Assembly (NCBI GenBank): GCA_964408185.1
Contig: CAYOYK010000014.1
Coordinates: 1-57,477, forward strand
DNA: 57,477 bases
DNA from: CAYOYK01 sp964408185
GTDB taxonomy: Bacteria; Bacillota; Clostridia; Christensenellales; Aristaeellaceae
Direction: 5' to 3'
Below are positions 24,629 to 32,897 of the stretch, piece after piece. The position numbers and the translations under genes are program-made. The notes under the pieces were generated by a model. It worked only from the letters and a program-made list of their open reading frames with translations. It ran no database searches and was not told the origin of the DNA. The stretch's first letter is position 1; every line of letters starts with the position of its first letter.

Positions 24629-24657
24629 TTGCATTTTCGCGTGCAATATGGTACACT
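24629..24657 (+). promoter_or_regulatory. Possible internal promoter before the GT2 gene
   Basis: TTGCAT (24629-24634) directly after the stop codon, 17 bp, TACACT (24652-24657). It would let the GT2 to polytopic-protein genes (24726-30076) be transcribed apart from the DUF6020-like gene. Confidence 0.5.
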
Positions 24658-24725
24658 ATCCAGCGCAGATCGACGCGCTTTGCGCGGCGTGTCCAGCTTG
24701 TTTGTACGTCAGAAAGGCCGCGCGA

Positions 24726-25694
24726 ATGAAGCTTATCATCCAGATTCCCTGCTTTAACGAGGAAGAAACGCTCCCCATGGCATATGCGGATTTGCCCAAG
24801 CAGATTGACGGCGTGGATGTGATTGAAACCCTCATCATCAACGACGGCAGTCAGGACGCGACGGTTGAGACGGCCCGGACGCTGGGCGTGAACCATATCG
24901 TTTCTTTCCCAAACAACCGCGGGCTGGCCAAGGGCTTTATGGCCGGTATTGACGCGTGCCTGCGTTTGGGCGCGGATATCATTGTGAACACGGACGGCGA
25001 CAACCAGTATGACGGCGCGTCGATCGCCAGATTGGTGCGGCCGATTTTGCTTGGCGAGGCCGAGATGGTCGTTGGGGATCGGGACACCGATCATGTGGAT
25101 GAATTCTCCGGCCTCAAAAAGAAGCTGCAAAAGCTCGGTAGCGGCGTGGTACGCCGCGCCTCCCGCACCAATGTGAGCGATACCACCAGCGGCTTCCGCG
25201 CCTATTCGCGGGACGCGGCCATGCACCTGAACGTGCTGTCCGAGTATACCTACACGCTGGAGACGATCATTGACGCGGGCAATCGCAAGGTGGCCATCCA
25301 AAACGTGCAGGTCGGCACCAACCCCAAGCTGCGGGAGAGCCGCCTGTTCAAGAGCATGGGCAAGTACATCGGCCGTTCGTCCGCCACGATCATCCGCAAC
25401 TATGTGGCGCGCAACGGCTTCCGTGTGTTCCTGACCATTGCCGCTCTTTTTCTGGCGGCGGGTCTCATTCCGGGCATCGTCTTTTTGGCGGAAGGCGCGC
25501 GTGGGCATGTGCAATCGCTGATACTGTCCGCTATATTGATCATGGCCTCGGTCGTGCTGTTTGTGTTCGCTTTCCTTGCCGATATGCTCGCGTCCAACCG
25601 CAAGGTGCTGGACGACGCGCTCTACCGCGTTAAAAAGCTCGAATACGACGGTCTGTACCGGCAAAACCGCGCCGCAAAGGAGTCGGAAGAATGA
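24726..25694 (+). CDS. GT2 glycosyltransferase, dolichyl-phosphate mannosyltransferase-like, with membrane anchors
   Basis: A 322-residue enzyme. The GT-A domain has IPCFNEEETLP at the start, INDGSQDAT, NRGLAKGFMAGID and the metal motif NTDGDNQYDG; GFRAYSR follows in the acceptor half. Two membrane helices (about 235-260 and 265-290) anchor it, and the tail is a short charged helix. The family transfers a sugar from GDP- or UDP-donors onto a polyprenyl phosphate. AAAGG precedes the ATG. The next gene starts in an ATGA overlap, so the products probably act together. Confidence 0.88.
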   Translation: MKLIIQIPCFNEEETLPMAYADLPKQIDGVDVIETLIINDGSQDATVETARTLGVNHIVSFPNNRGLAKGFMAGIDACLRLGADIIVNTDGDNQYDGASIARLVRPILLGEAEMVVGDRDTDHVDEFSGLKKKLQKLGSGVVRRASRTNVSDTTSGFRAYSRDAAMHLNVLSEYTYTLETIIDAGNRKVAIQNVQVGTNPKLRESRLFKSMGKYIGRSSATIIRNYVARNGFRVFLTIAALFLAAGLIPGIVFLAEGARGHVQSLILSAILIMASVVLFVFAFLADMLASNRKVLDDALYRVKKLEYDGLYRQNRAAKESEE

Positions 25695-26755
25695 AAATCA
25701 TGCTGCCGATTCAGCATCCGGCGTGGGTGCATCAGTTCCGGCCCCTGATTGAGAAATTCCGCGCGCGCGGCGATCAGGTCTACGTGATGGTCTGCAAAAA
25801 GGATGGCAATACCGACCTGCTCGACGCCATGGGGATTCCCTATATCCTGCTGTCCCACACCACGGGCAAGGGCGTGCTGCAAAAGGGCTGGCTGTTCTTT
25901 TGGCTGACGCTGAAGGATATCTGGTATGCGCTCCGCTACCGCCCGGATGTGGTAATGGGCCGCGCTTCGCCGATGCTCTGCATCGCGGCGTGGGTGCGGG
26001 GCCGCCGCATGATCGTGTTTGAGGACACCGAGGTCAGCAAATTCAGCCTGCGGGTGTGTAAGCTGTTTGCGCAGCGAATCATCACCTCCGAGAGCTTTCT
26101 GTGGGATCTGGGGCCCAAGCAGGAGCGCGTGCATACCTACAAGGAGATGTTCTATCTCCACCCAAGCGTGTTTACGCCGGATCGGGACGTGCCTGCCCGC
26201 TATGGCCTCAACCCGGATCAGCCCTATACCGTGGTGCGCTTTGTCGCGTGGAACGCCAGCCACGACGTGGGCCTGCACGGGCTGGACGACGCGGGGAAGA
26301 TCCGCTGCGTCAAGGCGCTTGAGCAGTACGGCCCGGTTTACGTGACCAGCGAAGCGCCGCTTCCGGCCGAGCTGGAAAGCTATCGCCTGCCAACGCCCTA
26401 CGAGGCGATCCATCATGTGCTGGCGTTTGCCGCGCTGATCTTCAGCGAGGGGGCCACGGTTGCCTCCGAGGCGGCGGTGCTGGGCACGCACGCGGTGTAT
26501 ATCAACCCCATTGTGCTGGGCTATGTAAAAGAGCTTGAGGAGAAGTATGATCTCCTATACGCGTTTCCCACCGGGGCGGACCGCTACGAGCGAGCGCTTG
26601 TCAAGGCGCAGGAGCTGCTGGCTGATCCGGAGCTGCGCGCGAAGGGCAAGCGGAAGCAGGCCGCGGTTCTGGAGGGCGTGATGGACATCAATCAATACCT
26701 GATAAAGCTGGCGGACGAGGAATACGCCGCCCATCAGCCGCGCGCGGGCGCGTGA
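25691..26755 (+). CDS. DUF354 family protein, GT-B-like
   Basis: A 354-residue soluble protein of the DUF354 family, whose members look like GT-B-fold glycosyltransferases or UDP-GlcNAc 2-epimerase relatives. Visible marks are MKIMLPIQHPAWVHQFRP at the N-terminus, VFEDTEVSKFS in the middle, and SEGATVASEAAVLGTHAV in the C-terminal half, similar to the donor-binding loop of GT-B enzymes. Some archaeal and bacterial relatives sit in exopolysaccharide loci, as here. It is translationally coupled to the GT2. Substrate unknown. Confidence 0.78.
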   Translation: MKIMLPIQHPAWVHQFRPLIEKFRARGDQVYVMVCKKDGNTDLLDAMGIPYILLSHTTGKGVLQKGWLFFWLTLKDIWYALRYRPDVVMGRASPMLCIAAWVRGRRMIVFEDTEVSKFSLRVCKLFAQRIITSESFLWDLGPKQERVHTYKEMFYLHPSVFTPDRDVPARYGLNPDQPYTVVRFVAWNASHDVGLHGLDDAGKIRCVKALEQYGPVYVTSEAPLPAELESYRLPTPYEAIHHVLAFAALIFSEGATVASEAAVLGTHAVYINPIVLGYVKELEEKYDLLYAFPTGADRYERALVKAQELLADPELRAKGKRKQAAVLEGVMDINQYLIKLADEEYAAHQPRAGA

Positions 26756-26798
26756 TCGCGCGTCCCCATTTATGCGGGCGCTAAGCGGGGGTGTGCAT

Positions 26799-27875
26799 GT
26801 GAGTCGGAATCCATCCTCCGGTGTCGCTCCGGGGACAAAGCCGGGGAAGCGCAGGGTATCGCTGAAGCAATGGCTATCCTTGGGGCTGTTCTTGGTTCTG
26901 CTGGCGCTGCTGGTTTACTACATTTACCGCAATCAGTCGGACATGGCGGTTCTTTTGAGCATCGCCGCGCCCACGCTTATCCTGCTGTTTGGACTGGCTG
27001 CGCTTTCCTGCCTGAACAACTGTGTGTATCACCGCGTGCTGCTCCGCTCGTTGTGGTTAAAGCTGACATTTACGGACTGGTTCGGCGTGGTGTGCGTTGC
27101 CAACACGATCTCGTACTTTCTCCCCCTGCGGGCCGATTTGGTCTTTACCGCCGCGTATTACAAGCAGCGCAGCGGTCTGCGCTATACCAAAAGCATTGCG
27201 CTGGCGGCGGGCAACATCATCTTTGGGGTGATCATGTCGCTGCTGCAAATCCTGATCGCTCTGCTTTGCGTGGGCATGATCGACGGAAGCTGGCCGCCGG
27301 TTCTATGGCTGCTGCTGGCGCTGGGTATTGCGCTGGTGACGCTGTTTCTGCTGTTTTCGCTCCGCCTGCACAAAAAGACGCCGGGGCTTCTGCTACGGTT
27401 TAAGCGGCTTGGAACGATCATCGAGGGCTTTAACGAGCTGCTGTGCAACCGTCGCCTGCTGTGGCAGCTGCTGCTTGTGCTGACCACCGGAAATCTGCTG
27501 CGTCTGATTACCACGCTGGTTTGCTTCTCCGCCATCGGGCTTCCCATTCCGCTATATCAGGCGTTGTTTTATGCGGCGATTTCGTGGCTGGCCACCTGTG
27601 TGGCGATTGTACCGGGAAACATCGGCATCAAGGAAAGCGTGATGGGCGCCGCCACCACCATGATGGGATCGGTATTCAGCCATGGCGTAACGGTCTCGCT
27701 GCTTCAGCGCGTGGTGCAAATGCTGGTCTACTTCTTTTTCGGGCTGATATTTGCCATCCCCGTCTACCGCAACATGCGCAGGGCCAAGAGCCCGGACGGT
27801 GTGAGCGGCGATTCCGGGCAGGGCGTGATACAGAAGGACGGCGCGTCCGCCCCGCCGGACACAAAGCCGCAATAA
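26799..27875 (+). CDS. UPF0104/AglD-like lysylphosphatidylglycerol synthase transmembrane family protein
   Basis: A 358-residue protein with about eight membrane helices, belonging to the family that includes the flippase part of MprF and archaeal AglD. The conserved VPGNIGIKE near helix 6-7 is the family's PGGxGxxE-like motif. Likely roles are flipping of lipids or lipid-linked sugars. The GTG at 26799 follows GGGGGTG; an in-frame ATG at 26772 has no ribosome site. The tail is polar and proline-rich. It lies between DUF354 and a large polytopic gene, so it may move the glycolipid made by the GT2/DUF354 pair. Confidence 0.8.
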   Translation: MSRNPSSGVAPGTKPGKRRVSLKQWLSLGLFLVLLALLVYYIYRNQSDMAVLLSIAAPTLILLFGLAALSCLNNCVYHRVLLRSLWLKLTFTDWFGVVCVANTISYFLPLRADLVFTAAYYKQRSGLRYTKSIALAAGNIIFGVIMSLLQILIALLCVGMIDGSWPPVLWLLLALGIALVTLFLLFSLRLHKKTPGLLLRFKRLGTIIEGFNELLCNRRLLWQLLLVLTTGNLLRLITTLVCFSAIGLPIPLYQALFYAAISWLATCVAIVPGNIGIKESVMGAATTMMGSVFSHGVTVSLLQRVVQMLVYFFFGLIFAIPVYRNMRRAKSPDGVSGDSGQGVIQKDGASAPPDTKPQ

Positions 27876-27889
27876 GGGGGGAACGGAGC

Positions 27890-30076
27890 ATGCTTTCTTG
27901 GAGTGATATCGGCAGCCTGTGGCGCAATCTTTATCTGCTGAGCAGCCTTATTACAGCCGTAGGACTGGGCACGCTGTTCGCAAGGCACGCATGGCCAAGC
28001 AAGCGGCGCGCGGTTTCGTTTCTGTTTGGCGTCAGCGCCACCCCGTTGGCGCAGTATTTATGGACGCTTCTGCTGGCGCTGGTTTGGCCGAAAGCCAGCC
28101 GATATCTTTACATTGGCGCGCTCCCGCTGCTGGCGGGCGGATACCTGCTCTATTTGCTGATCCGCTTTCGCCGCAGGCTGTTACCCTGCCTGAAGGAAGA
28201 CGCGGCAAAGCTCCGCGCGCTCCGCAGTCTGGATAAGGCGGCGGTGCTTTGCCTGACGCTTGCGCTCGCGCTGCTGATCGTGCTGTCTCCCGCCGCAAAG
28301 ATTTTGCTCTCTCGCAATGATAACGGCACCTCCGACGCGGGCGAATACATGGCGCTGGGTCTGCGCTATTGCGAGGATCGGGATCTGTCATACCTGCTGG
28401 CAAAGGATTATCCGGACGGCCATTTCCGCGGGCATAGCCATTTTCCCAGCATGGAGCTGTATTTTGCGCACGGGCTCATGTTCACCGGCGGTGACTATGG
28501 CTATCCAAACGACAAGGCGGCGTTTACCGGCGTTGGCTTATTGAACGTCTACTTCTTTTGCGCGTTTGCAGCATTGCTGATCTTGCTATGCCGGGGGAGA
28601 GCGCGCTGGGTCGCGCTGGGCGTGCTGCTGCTTGGCCTTGTGCCGGGACTGGGATCCTCCATCCTATACGCTCCGCGCGACATTTGGCGGATGCTCGGCA
28701 TCTGTCTGTTCTGCATCTATCTGCTGGAGCTGACCCCGGAGGGCAATGGAAAGACGCTGCTTGGCAAGTGCTTGGGAATGGCGCTGCTGGGCTTTGTCTG
28801 CATGAGCCTGCATGTGGTCTGCTTCGTCGTTCTGCCGTTCTTGGTCATCGCGTGGGTGCTTTGGCGCTTTGCGCTGTCTTTTGCCATGCGCCCCCGCAGG
28901 GTCGGACGGACGCTGCTGCGCTGTGTTTTGCTGGCGCTTTGTGCGGCGGTCGGCGTGGCGGCGGCGTTTTCCGGGAACATCTATTGCTACCTTAAATGGG
29001 GGGTAATGATGCCTCCGCGCCTGATGCAAGCCATGACGGAGCAGCCGTGGTACGAGCTGTATGCCACAATGGAGTATCGGGTGGAGGCGCTGCATACCAG
29101 CGTTGATTTTTGGCGGCATGGATATGACGTGATGCTGGGCTTTGTAACCAACCTTGGCGTTTGGGGCGCGTGCGTAGGCGCGCTGTCGCTGGCGGTATGT
29201 GTTGCCGCGCTGATCCGCGTGTGCCGCAAGGGGCGCGAGCCGTCCGAGTGCCTGTCGCAGCCACAGGATCCGCTGCAGACGGTGCTGTTTGCCTCCTGCG
29301 CGACGCTGCTGTGCCTTCTGCCCATGACCGGGCTGATCGATACGTCCATTTACAGCTTTTCCGGCGCGTTTCTCTCAATATCCCGCTATATGGAGCAGTG
29401 GTTTATGCTGTGCTGCGGCATGATCTGCGCCGCGCTTGCCGCGCTGGAAACGGCTTGGTTGTGCTGCAGCGCGTGGCTGGCGAGCCGCGTGCCCCGCGTC
29501 AAACGGCTTGCGCAGAATGCCGTGTGGAGGCGGCTGCCGGCGCTGCTGTGCGCGGTGCTTTGCCTGTTCACGCTTTGGCGCGGCGCGCGCGGCGCATTCT
29601 ATGACGATACGGTCTATGGAGCGTTGGCGGCCTCCGGGTTCAGCGAGGCGGAGGAGCATCGGCAGGATGCCGGCTTCAGGGCGAAATACCTGACGCTGAT
29701 GGAGCTGAACGCGCGGTTGGAGCCCGATCAGAAGATCATCTTAACGAATGTGGGAGATCAATATGCTGTGCGCGGGCAGGGCTATCCCGTGCAAGTGAAC
29801 GCAAACGCCGTGCTGCTGGGCGCTTCGCTGGAGGAAGTGCCGACCCTGCTGGAGGATATGAACATAGCCGTTGTGGCGACCAATATCGATTATTGGGACA
29901 CGCGGTATTTGCCGCTTAGTTTCTTTGGGCAGTATTTGCAGTCCCTCCCGTCCGAGCAAATCGTGGAGGACGGCTACATGCGCTTTTACATTTTGGATGA
30001 ATCGCTGGTGGGGCAGACGACCGCGTGGGCCGCGGAAACCCGCGCGTACGCGGAGTCCCTTACGCCGGAGAACTGA
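27890..30076 (+). CDS. Large polytopic membrane protein, GT-C-like
   Basis: A 728-residue protein with about thirteen membrane helices and a C-terminal soluble domain of roughly 120 residues. After two N-terminal helices comes a further helix and then an outside loop with SRNDNGTSDAGEYM, an acidic region placed where GT-C enzymes carry their catalytic Asp. I do not recognise a named family. The ATG has GGGGGGAACGGAG in front, 14 bp after the UPF0104 gene; a much longer in-frame extension runs through that gene and is rejected. It closes the second glycan cluster. Confidence 0.68.
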   Translation: MLSWSDIGSLWRNLYLLSSLITAVGLGTLFARHAWPSKRRAVSFLFGVSATPLAQYLWTLLLALVWPKASRYLYIGALPLLAGGYLLYLLIRFRRRLLPCLKEDAAKLRALRSLDKAAVLCLTLALALLIVLSPAAKILLSRNDNGTSDAGEYMALGLRYCEDRDLSYLLAKDYPDGHFRGHSHFPSMELYFAHGLMFTGGDYGYPNDKAAFTGVGLLNVYFFCAFAALLILLCRGRARWVALGVLLLGLVPGLGSSILYAPRDIWRMLGICLFCIYLLELTPEGNGKTLLGKCLGMALLGFVCMSLHVVCFVVLPFLVIAWVLWRFALSFAMRPRRVGRTLLRCVLLALCAAVGVAAAFSGNIYCYLKWGVMMPPRLMQAMTEQPWYELYATMEYRVEALHTSVDFWRHGYDVMLGFVTNLGVWGACVGALSLAVCVAALIRVCRKGREPSECLSQPQDPLQTVLFASCATLLCLLPMTGLIDTSIYSFSGAFLSISRYMEQWFMLCCGMICAALAALETAWLCCSAWLASRVPRVKRLAQNAVWRRLPALLCAVLCLFTLWRGARGAFYDDTVYGALAASGFSEAEEHRQDAGFRAKYLTLMELNARLEPDQKIILTNVGDQYAVRGQGYPVQVNANAVLLGASLEEVPTLLEDMNIAVVATNIDYWDTRYLPLSFFGQYLQSLPSEQIVEDGYMRFYILDESLVGQTTAWAAETRAYAESLTPEN

Positions 30077-30102
30077 GCGCCTTGCACCTTTTTGCTTGCA
30101 AC

Positions 30103-30141
30103 AAAGCACCGCCGCGCGGGTTGTCCGCGGGCGGTGCTTTT
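30103..30141. terminator. Bidirectional terminator between the glycan cluster and rsfS
   Basis: AAAGCACCGCC pairs with GGCGGTGCTTT, with further pairing inside, giving an A-rich and T-rich flank on opposite sides. It serves the convergent genes ending at 30076 (plus) and 30153 (minus). Confidence 0.8.
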
Positions 30142-30152
30142 GTCTGTCGCAA

Positions 30153-30512
30153 TCAATCCCCGTCGTCCTCAAACGGCAGGGGAATCAGGTTGTCGCCATC
30201 CTCCCAGAGCTTATCCAGCCGATAAAAATCGCGCTCCTGCGTGTGGAAGATGTGTACGAGCACATCGCCGTAATCCAGCACGATCCAGCGCCCGTCCTGA
30301 TGGCCCTCCTTGCGGATGGGCTCCACGCCCAGCTCGCTGAGGCGATCCTCCACGTCCTCGGCCAGCGTTCGCACCTGTATGGCGTTGCGCCCGCTGGCAA
30401 TGACCATCGCGTCCGTGATGATGGTCAGTTTGGATACGTCCAAGGCGACGATGTGCGTGGCTTTTTTGTCATAGAGAATTTTGGCAATCTGTACGGCGAG
30501 GTCTGTGTTCAT
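30153..30512 (-). CDS. rsfS: Ribosome silencing factor RsfS
   Basis: RsfS binds ribosomal protein L14 and keeps the 50S subunit from joining the 30S during starvation. The 119-residue protein has the family pattern ILYDKKATHIVALDVSKLT, the ITDAMVIASGRN block and DYGDVLVHIFHTQERDFYRLDKLW near the end. AAAGGAG lies 8 bp before the ATG, which overlaps the nadD-yqeK stop in an ATGA junction. The nadD/yqeK/rsfS order is a common Firmicutes arrangement. Confidence 0.95.
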   Translation of the reverse strand: MNTDLAVQIAKILYDKKATHIVALDVSKLTIITDAMVIASGRNAIQVRTLAEDVEDRLSELGVEPIRKEGHQDGRWIVLDYGDVLVHIFHTQERDFYRLDKLWEDGDNLIPLPFEDDGD

Positions 30513-31714
30513 TCCACACGCTCCTTTTGCTGTCTGTTTTGGATCAGGCGGTCGAGCCAATCCGTAAGCTGAAGGGTGACGGAGTAGACGGGGCAGCCGC
30601 TTTGCTTGACGTATTGTATGGTCTGGCGGGATGCGTAGCTCATCGCGGCGATCAGGTCGGTCTGCGCAAGTCGGCGGGTTTCCAGCAGCGCCGGGTAAAC
30701 CTTGCGCGAGGGCTCTATTTTATCAGCCAAGCACAGGGCCATGTCCAGCGGCAGCATGCCCACCTTGCCCACGGTATGGCAGCGGATGGCGGAGAGAACG
30801 CTTTCGTCGGTCACGCCGTATTCGCTCTCGGCCAGCGCCGCGCCAACCGCGCTGTGCAGCAGATTATCGCTGGCAAGGGTCTGCTTGTCCACCAGCAGGT
30901 GCTGCTCGCGTGCGATCTTTTGCATGGCGGAGAGCGGCATGCACTTGGCGCAGTCGTGCAGCAGCCCGGCCAGCGCGGCCTGATTCTCGTTCAGGTGATG
31001 GATACGCGCCAGCTCGCGGGCGGTTGCGGCCACCAAAAGAGAATGGAGCAGCCGACGGTCGGAGAGCTGCTGGCGCAGCTTGCCGTACATCGCGTCCGCG
31101 CCTGACGGCGACGCGGCCACGCCGTACAGCCCCATAATGCGGATGTACTCCAGCACCTGCATGGGCACCTCCTGCGGAGACTGCCCGGCTTGCAGCTTGG
31201 CACGAATCTCTGTGGAGGATACGTCCTTGGGCTCAAGCGGGAGAAAGATAAACCTTGCGCCCCTGCGCTCCAGCTCCGCACGCAGGGGGATGGCGTCCGG
31301 GCTTGGCGTGGCGCGCGGACACACCAAAAAGGTGCAGAGCTTAAACACCTTGTCCGGCTCGTGCCAGTTTGGCAGCTCAAGCAGTGTGTCCTCGCCGATG
31401 ATAAAAAACAACTCGGCCTGAGGCTCGCTTTTGTGCAGCAGGCGGAGGGTATCCAGCGTGTAGATTACGCCCTCGCGGTCCATTTCTATACGGCTGGTCT
31501 CGCAATGCGGCGCGCGCATTACAGCCAAGCGCGTCATTTCGTAGCGATGCTCGGCGGGCGCAAGCTCGGCGCGCTTGTGCGGCGGATTTCCCGTGGGGAT
31601 AAACAGCACCCGGTCCAGCTTGCAATGCGCCAGCGCGCACGAGCCAAGCGCGAGGTGCCTCTCGTGAATGGGATTAAAGCTTCCGCCCATGATCCCGATG
31701 CGTTCCCTTGCCAA
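30509..31714 (-). CDS. nadD: NadD-YqeK fusion: nicotinate-nucleotide adenylyltransferase and HD-domain Ap4A hydrolase
   Basis: A 401-residue fusion. Residues 1-195 are NadD, which adenylates nicotinate mononucleotide in NAD synthesis: GGSFNPIHERH (10-20), GEDTLLELPNWHEP, and the C-terminal VSSTEIR (165-171). Residues 210-395 are an HD-domain protein of the YqeK type, a symmetrical diadenosine tetraphosphate hydrolase: H224, HD at 253-254 (LLHDCAK). In most Firmicutes these are neighbouring genes. The start is TTG, with GGAGGGGAGG at suitable distance; no ATG fits the conserved N-terminus. Confidence 0.93.
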   Translation of the reverse strand: MARERIGIMGGSFNPIHERHLALGSCALAHCKLDRVLFIPTGNPPHKRAELAPAEHRYEMTRLAVMRAPHCETSRIEMDREGVIYTLDTLRLLHKSEPQAELFFIIGEDTLLELPNWHEPDKVFKLCTFLVCPRATPSPDAIPLRAELERRGARFIFLPLEPKDVSSTEIRAKLQAGQSPQEVPMQVLEYIRIMGLYGVAASPSGADAMYGKLRQQLSDRRLLHSLLVAATARELARIHHLNENQAALAGLLHDCAKCMPLSAMQKIAREQHLLVDKQTLASDNLLHSAVGAALAESEYGVTDESVLSAIRCHTVGKVGMLPLDMALCLADKIEPSRKVYPALLETRRLAQTDLIAAMSYASRQTIQYVKQSGCPVYSVTLQLTDWLDRLIQNRQQKERVE

Positions 31715-31736
31715 AGCCGCGCCTCCCCTCCACCGT

Positions 31737-31742
31737 ATTATA
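31737..31742 (-). promoter_or_regulatory. -10 box before nadD-yqeK
   Basis: TATAAT on the minus strand 23 bp before the TTG start. The -35 region is not recognisable. Confidence 0.38.
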
Positions 31743-31801
31743 CTAAAAAAGCGGCAAAAGGGAAAGACTTTTCACAGAATCCTCACAGAGGAGGCGTGGG
31801 C

Positions 31802-32635
31802 ATGGAACGGTATCAGTCCAAAACAAAGCTTGGGCAGCTGTCGGACGCCGCGCTGCTGCGCGCGCTGCTGCTGGTTGTCGGCGTAGGGTGGTTTGCATTC
31901 CTGTGGGGGCTGAACCTTCGCGCGCTGGGCGCGGGCCTCTCGCTAGGGCTGCTGATGATCCTTTGCGTGCGGGCGTATCGCCGCATGACGCTGCACACCC
32001 GCGAGCAGCAAATGAGGCGTTCGCTGGGCGGAGAGCTGGCCCTGCGCGCGCTGCTGCTTGAGCCGGCGGACAGAGCGCAGTTTCAGGCGGCGATGTGGCT
32101 CAACGCGCGATACGACTGCGAGCTTGTCCGCACCACAAAAAGCGGCGTGCTATGCCGCTGGCAGGAGGAGAGCACGCTGATTGTCCTCATCAACAAGCAC
32201 GAAAGCCTGCCCGTCACCGCACAGGAAATTGTGAAGGCTAGGCGGGAGACGCTGCGCGCGGGAGCGACCCAATGCCTGCTGTGCGTCACCGCGCCCATTG
32301 CGAAGGAGGCCGCCGCGTATGCGGATACGGGCGAGCCGCGCGTGCGTTTGGTGGAGCGGGACGAGCTGAGGCAGCTTGCCGGGATGGCCTCGCCCGCCAC
32401 CAACGAGCAGCTTGCGGCCATGGCTCGGCCCAAGAAGAGCCGTGTGGGCTGGCGCAAATGGCTCCGTCACGCGCTCTCGCCCGGACGCTCGAAGCGATAT
32501 TTCCTGTATGGGCTGGTCATGGCCGGGTTGTTTCTTGCGACCGGGCAGCCATATTATCCGATTCCGGCGGTGGCCTGCCTGACGCTGTGCGCGGCGAGCC
32601 GCGTGTATGCGGCGCGCTTGGAACGCCGTAAATGA
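31802..32635 (+). CDS. Membrane protein with degenerate Mrr-like (restriction endonuclease fold) domain
   Basis: A 277-residue protein: two N-terminal helices (about 20-60), a cytoplasmic domain (70-210), and two C-terminal helices (about 240-270). The middle contains QEIVKARRETLRAGATQC, then LLCVTAPIAKEAAAYA and VRLVERDELRQLAG, the strand-helix pattern of Mrr-type restriction-endonuclease-like domains (family members typically read V-I-T ... A-x-x-x-A ... L-I-D-R-D-x-L). The catalytic D...ExK is not evident, so nuclease activity is doubtful. AGAGGAGG precedes the ATG. Its last 15 codons are part of the tandem repeat at 32589-32897. Confidence 0.6.
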   Translation: MERYQSKTKLGQLSDAALLRALLLVVGVGWFAFLWGLNLRALGAGLSLGLLMILCVRAYRRMTLHTREQQMRRSLGGELALRALLLEPADRAQFQAAMWLNARYDCELVRTTKSGVLCRWQEESTLIVLINKHESLPVTAQEIVKARRETLRAGATQCLLCVTAPIAKEAAAYADTGEPRVRLVERDELRQLAGMASPATNEQLAAMARPKKSRVGWRKWLRHALSPGRSKRYFLYGLVMAGLFLATGQPYYPIPAVACLTLCAASRVYAARLERRK

Positions 32636-32897
32636 GCCTGCGCTGTGCTATCCGCGGCCCTTTGGCAATGTGCGCGGCGAGCAGCGTGTATGCGGCGCGC
32701 TTGGAGCATCGCCAATGAGCCTGCGGCGCGCTTGGAACGCCGTAAATAAGCCTGCGCCGCGCTATCCACGGCCCTTGGCAATGCGCGCGGCGAGCCGCGT
32801 ATATGCGGCGCGCTTGGAACGCCGTAAATGAGCCTGCGACGCGCTTGGACCGCCACCAATGAGCCTGCGCCGCGCTATCCGCGGCCCTTGGCAATGC
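32589..32897. repeat. Compound tandem repeat spanning a convergent gene junction (3 copies)
   Basis: Three copies begin at 32589 (83 bp), 32672 (113 bp) and 32785 (113 bp). Each is built of segment A (23 bp, a CGCGGC/GCCGCG hairpin in two of the copies), segment B (31 bp, present once, twice and twice) and segment C (28-29 bp). A plus B equals the 3' end of the gene ending at 32635; C equals the 3' end of the minus-strand gene ending at 32875. So the junction of two convergent genes has been copied. The copies differ at scattered positions, so they are not identical duplicates. Confidence 0.85.

Noticed and set aside
22913..24646. A 577-residue antisense open frame opposite the DUF6020-like gene
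   Set aside because: Low-complexity Gln/Arg composition typical of the complement of a Leu/Ala-rich membrane protein.
32607..32874. Small repeat-encoded peptides on both strands
   Set aside because: They are read through the tandem repeat, lack ribosome sites and copy the ends of neighbouring genes.
32589..32897. CRISPR array or insertion-sequence ends
   Set aside because: The units are contiguous without unique spacers, and they match the ends of the two flanking genes.
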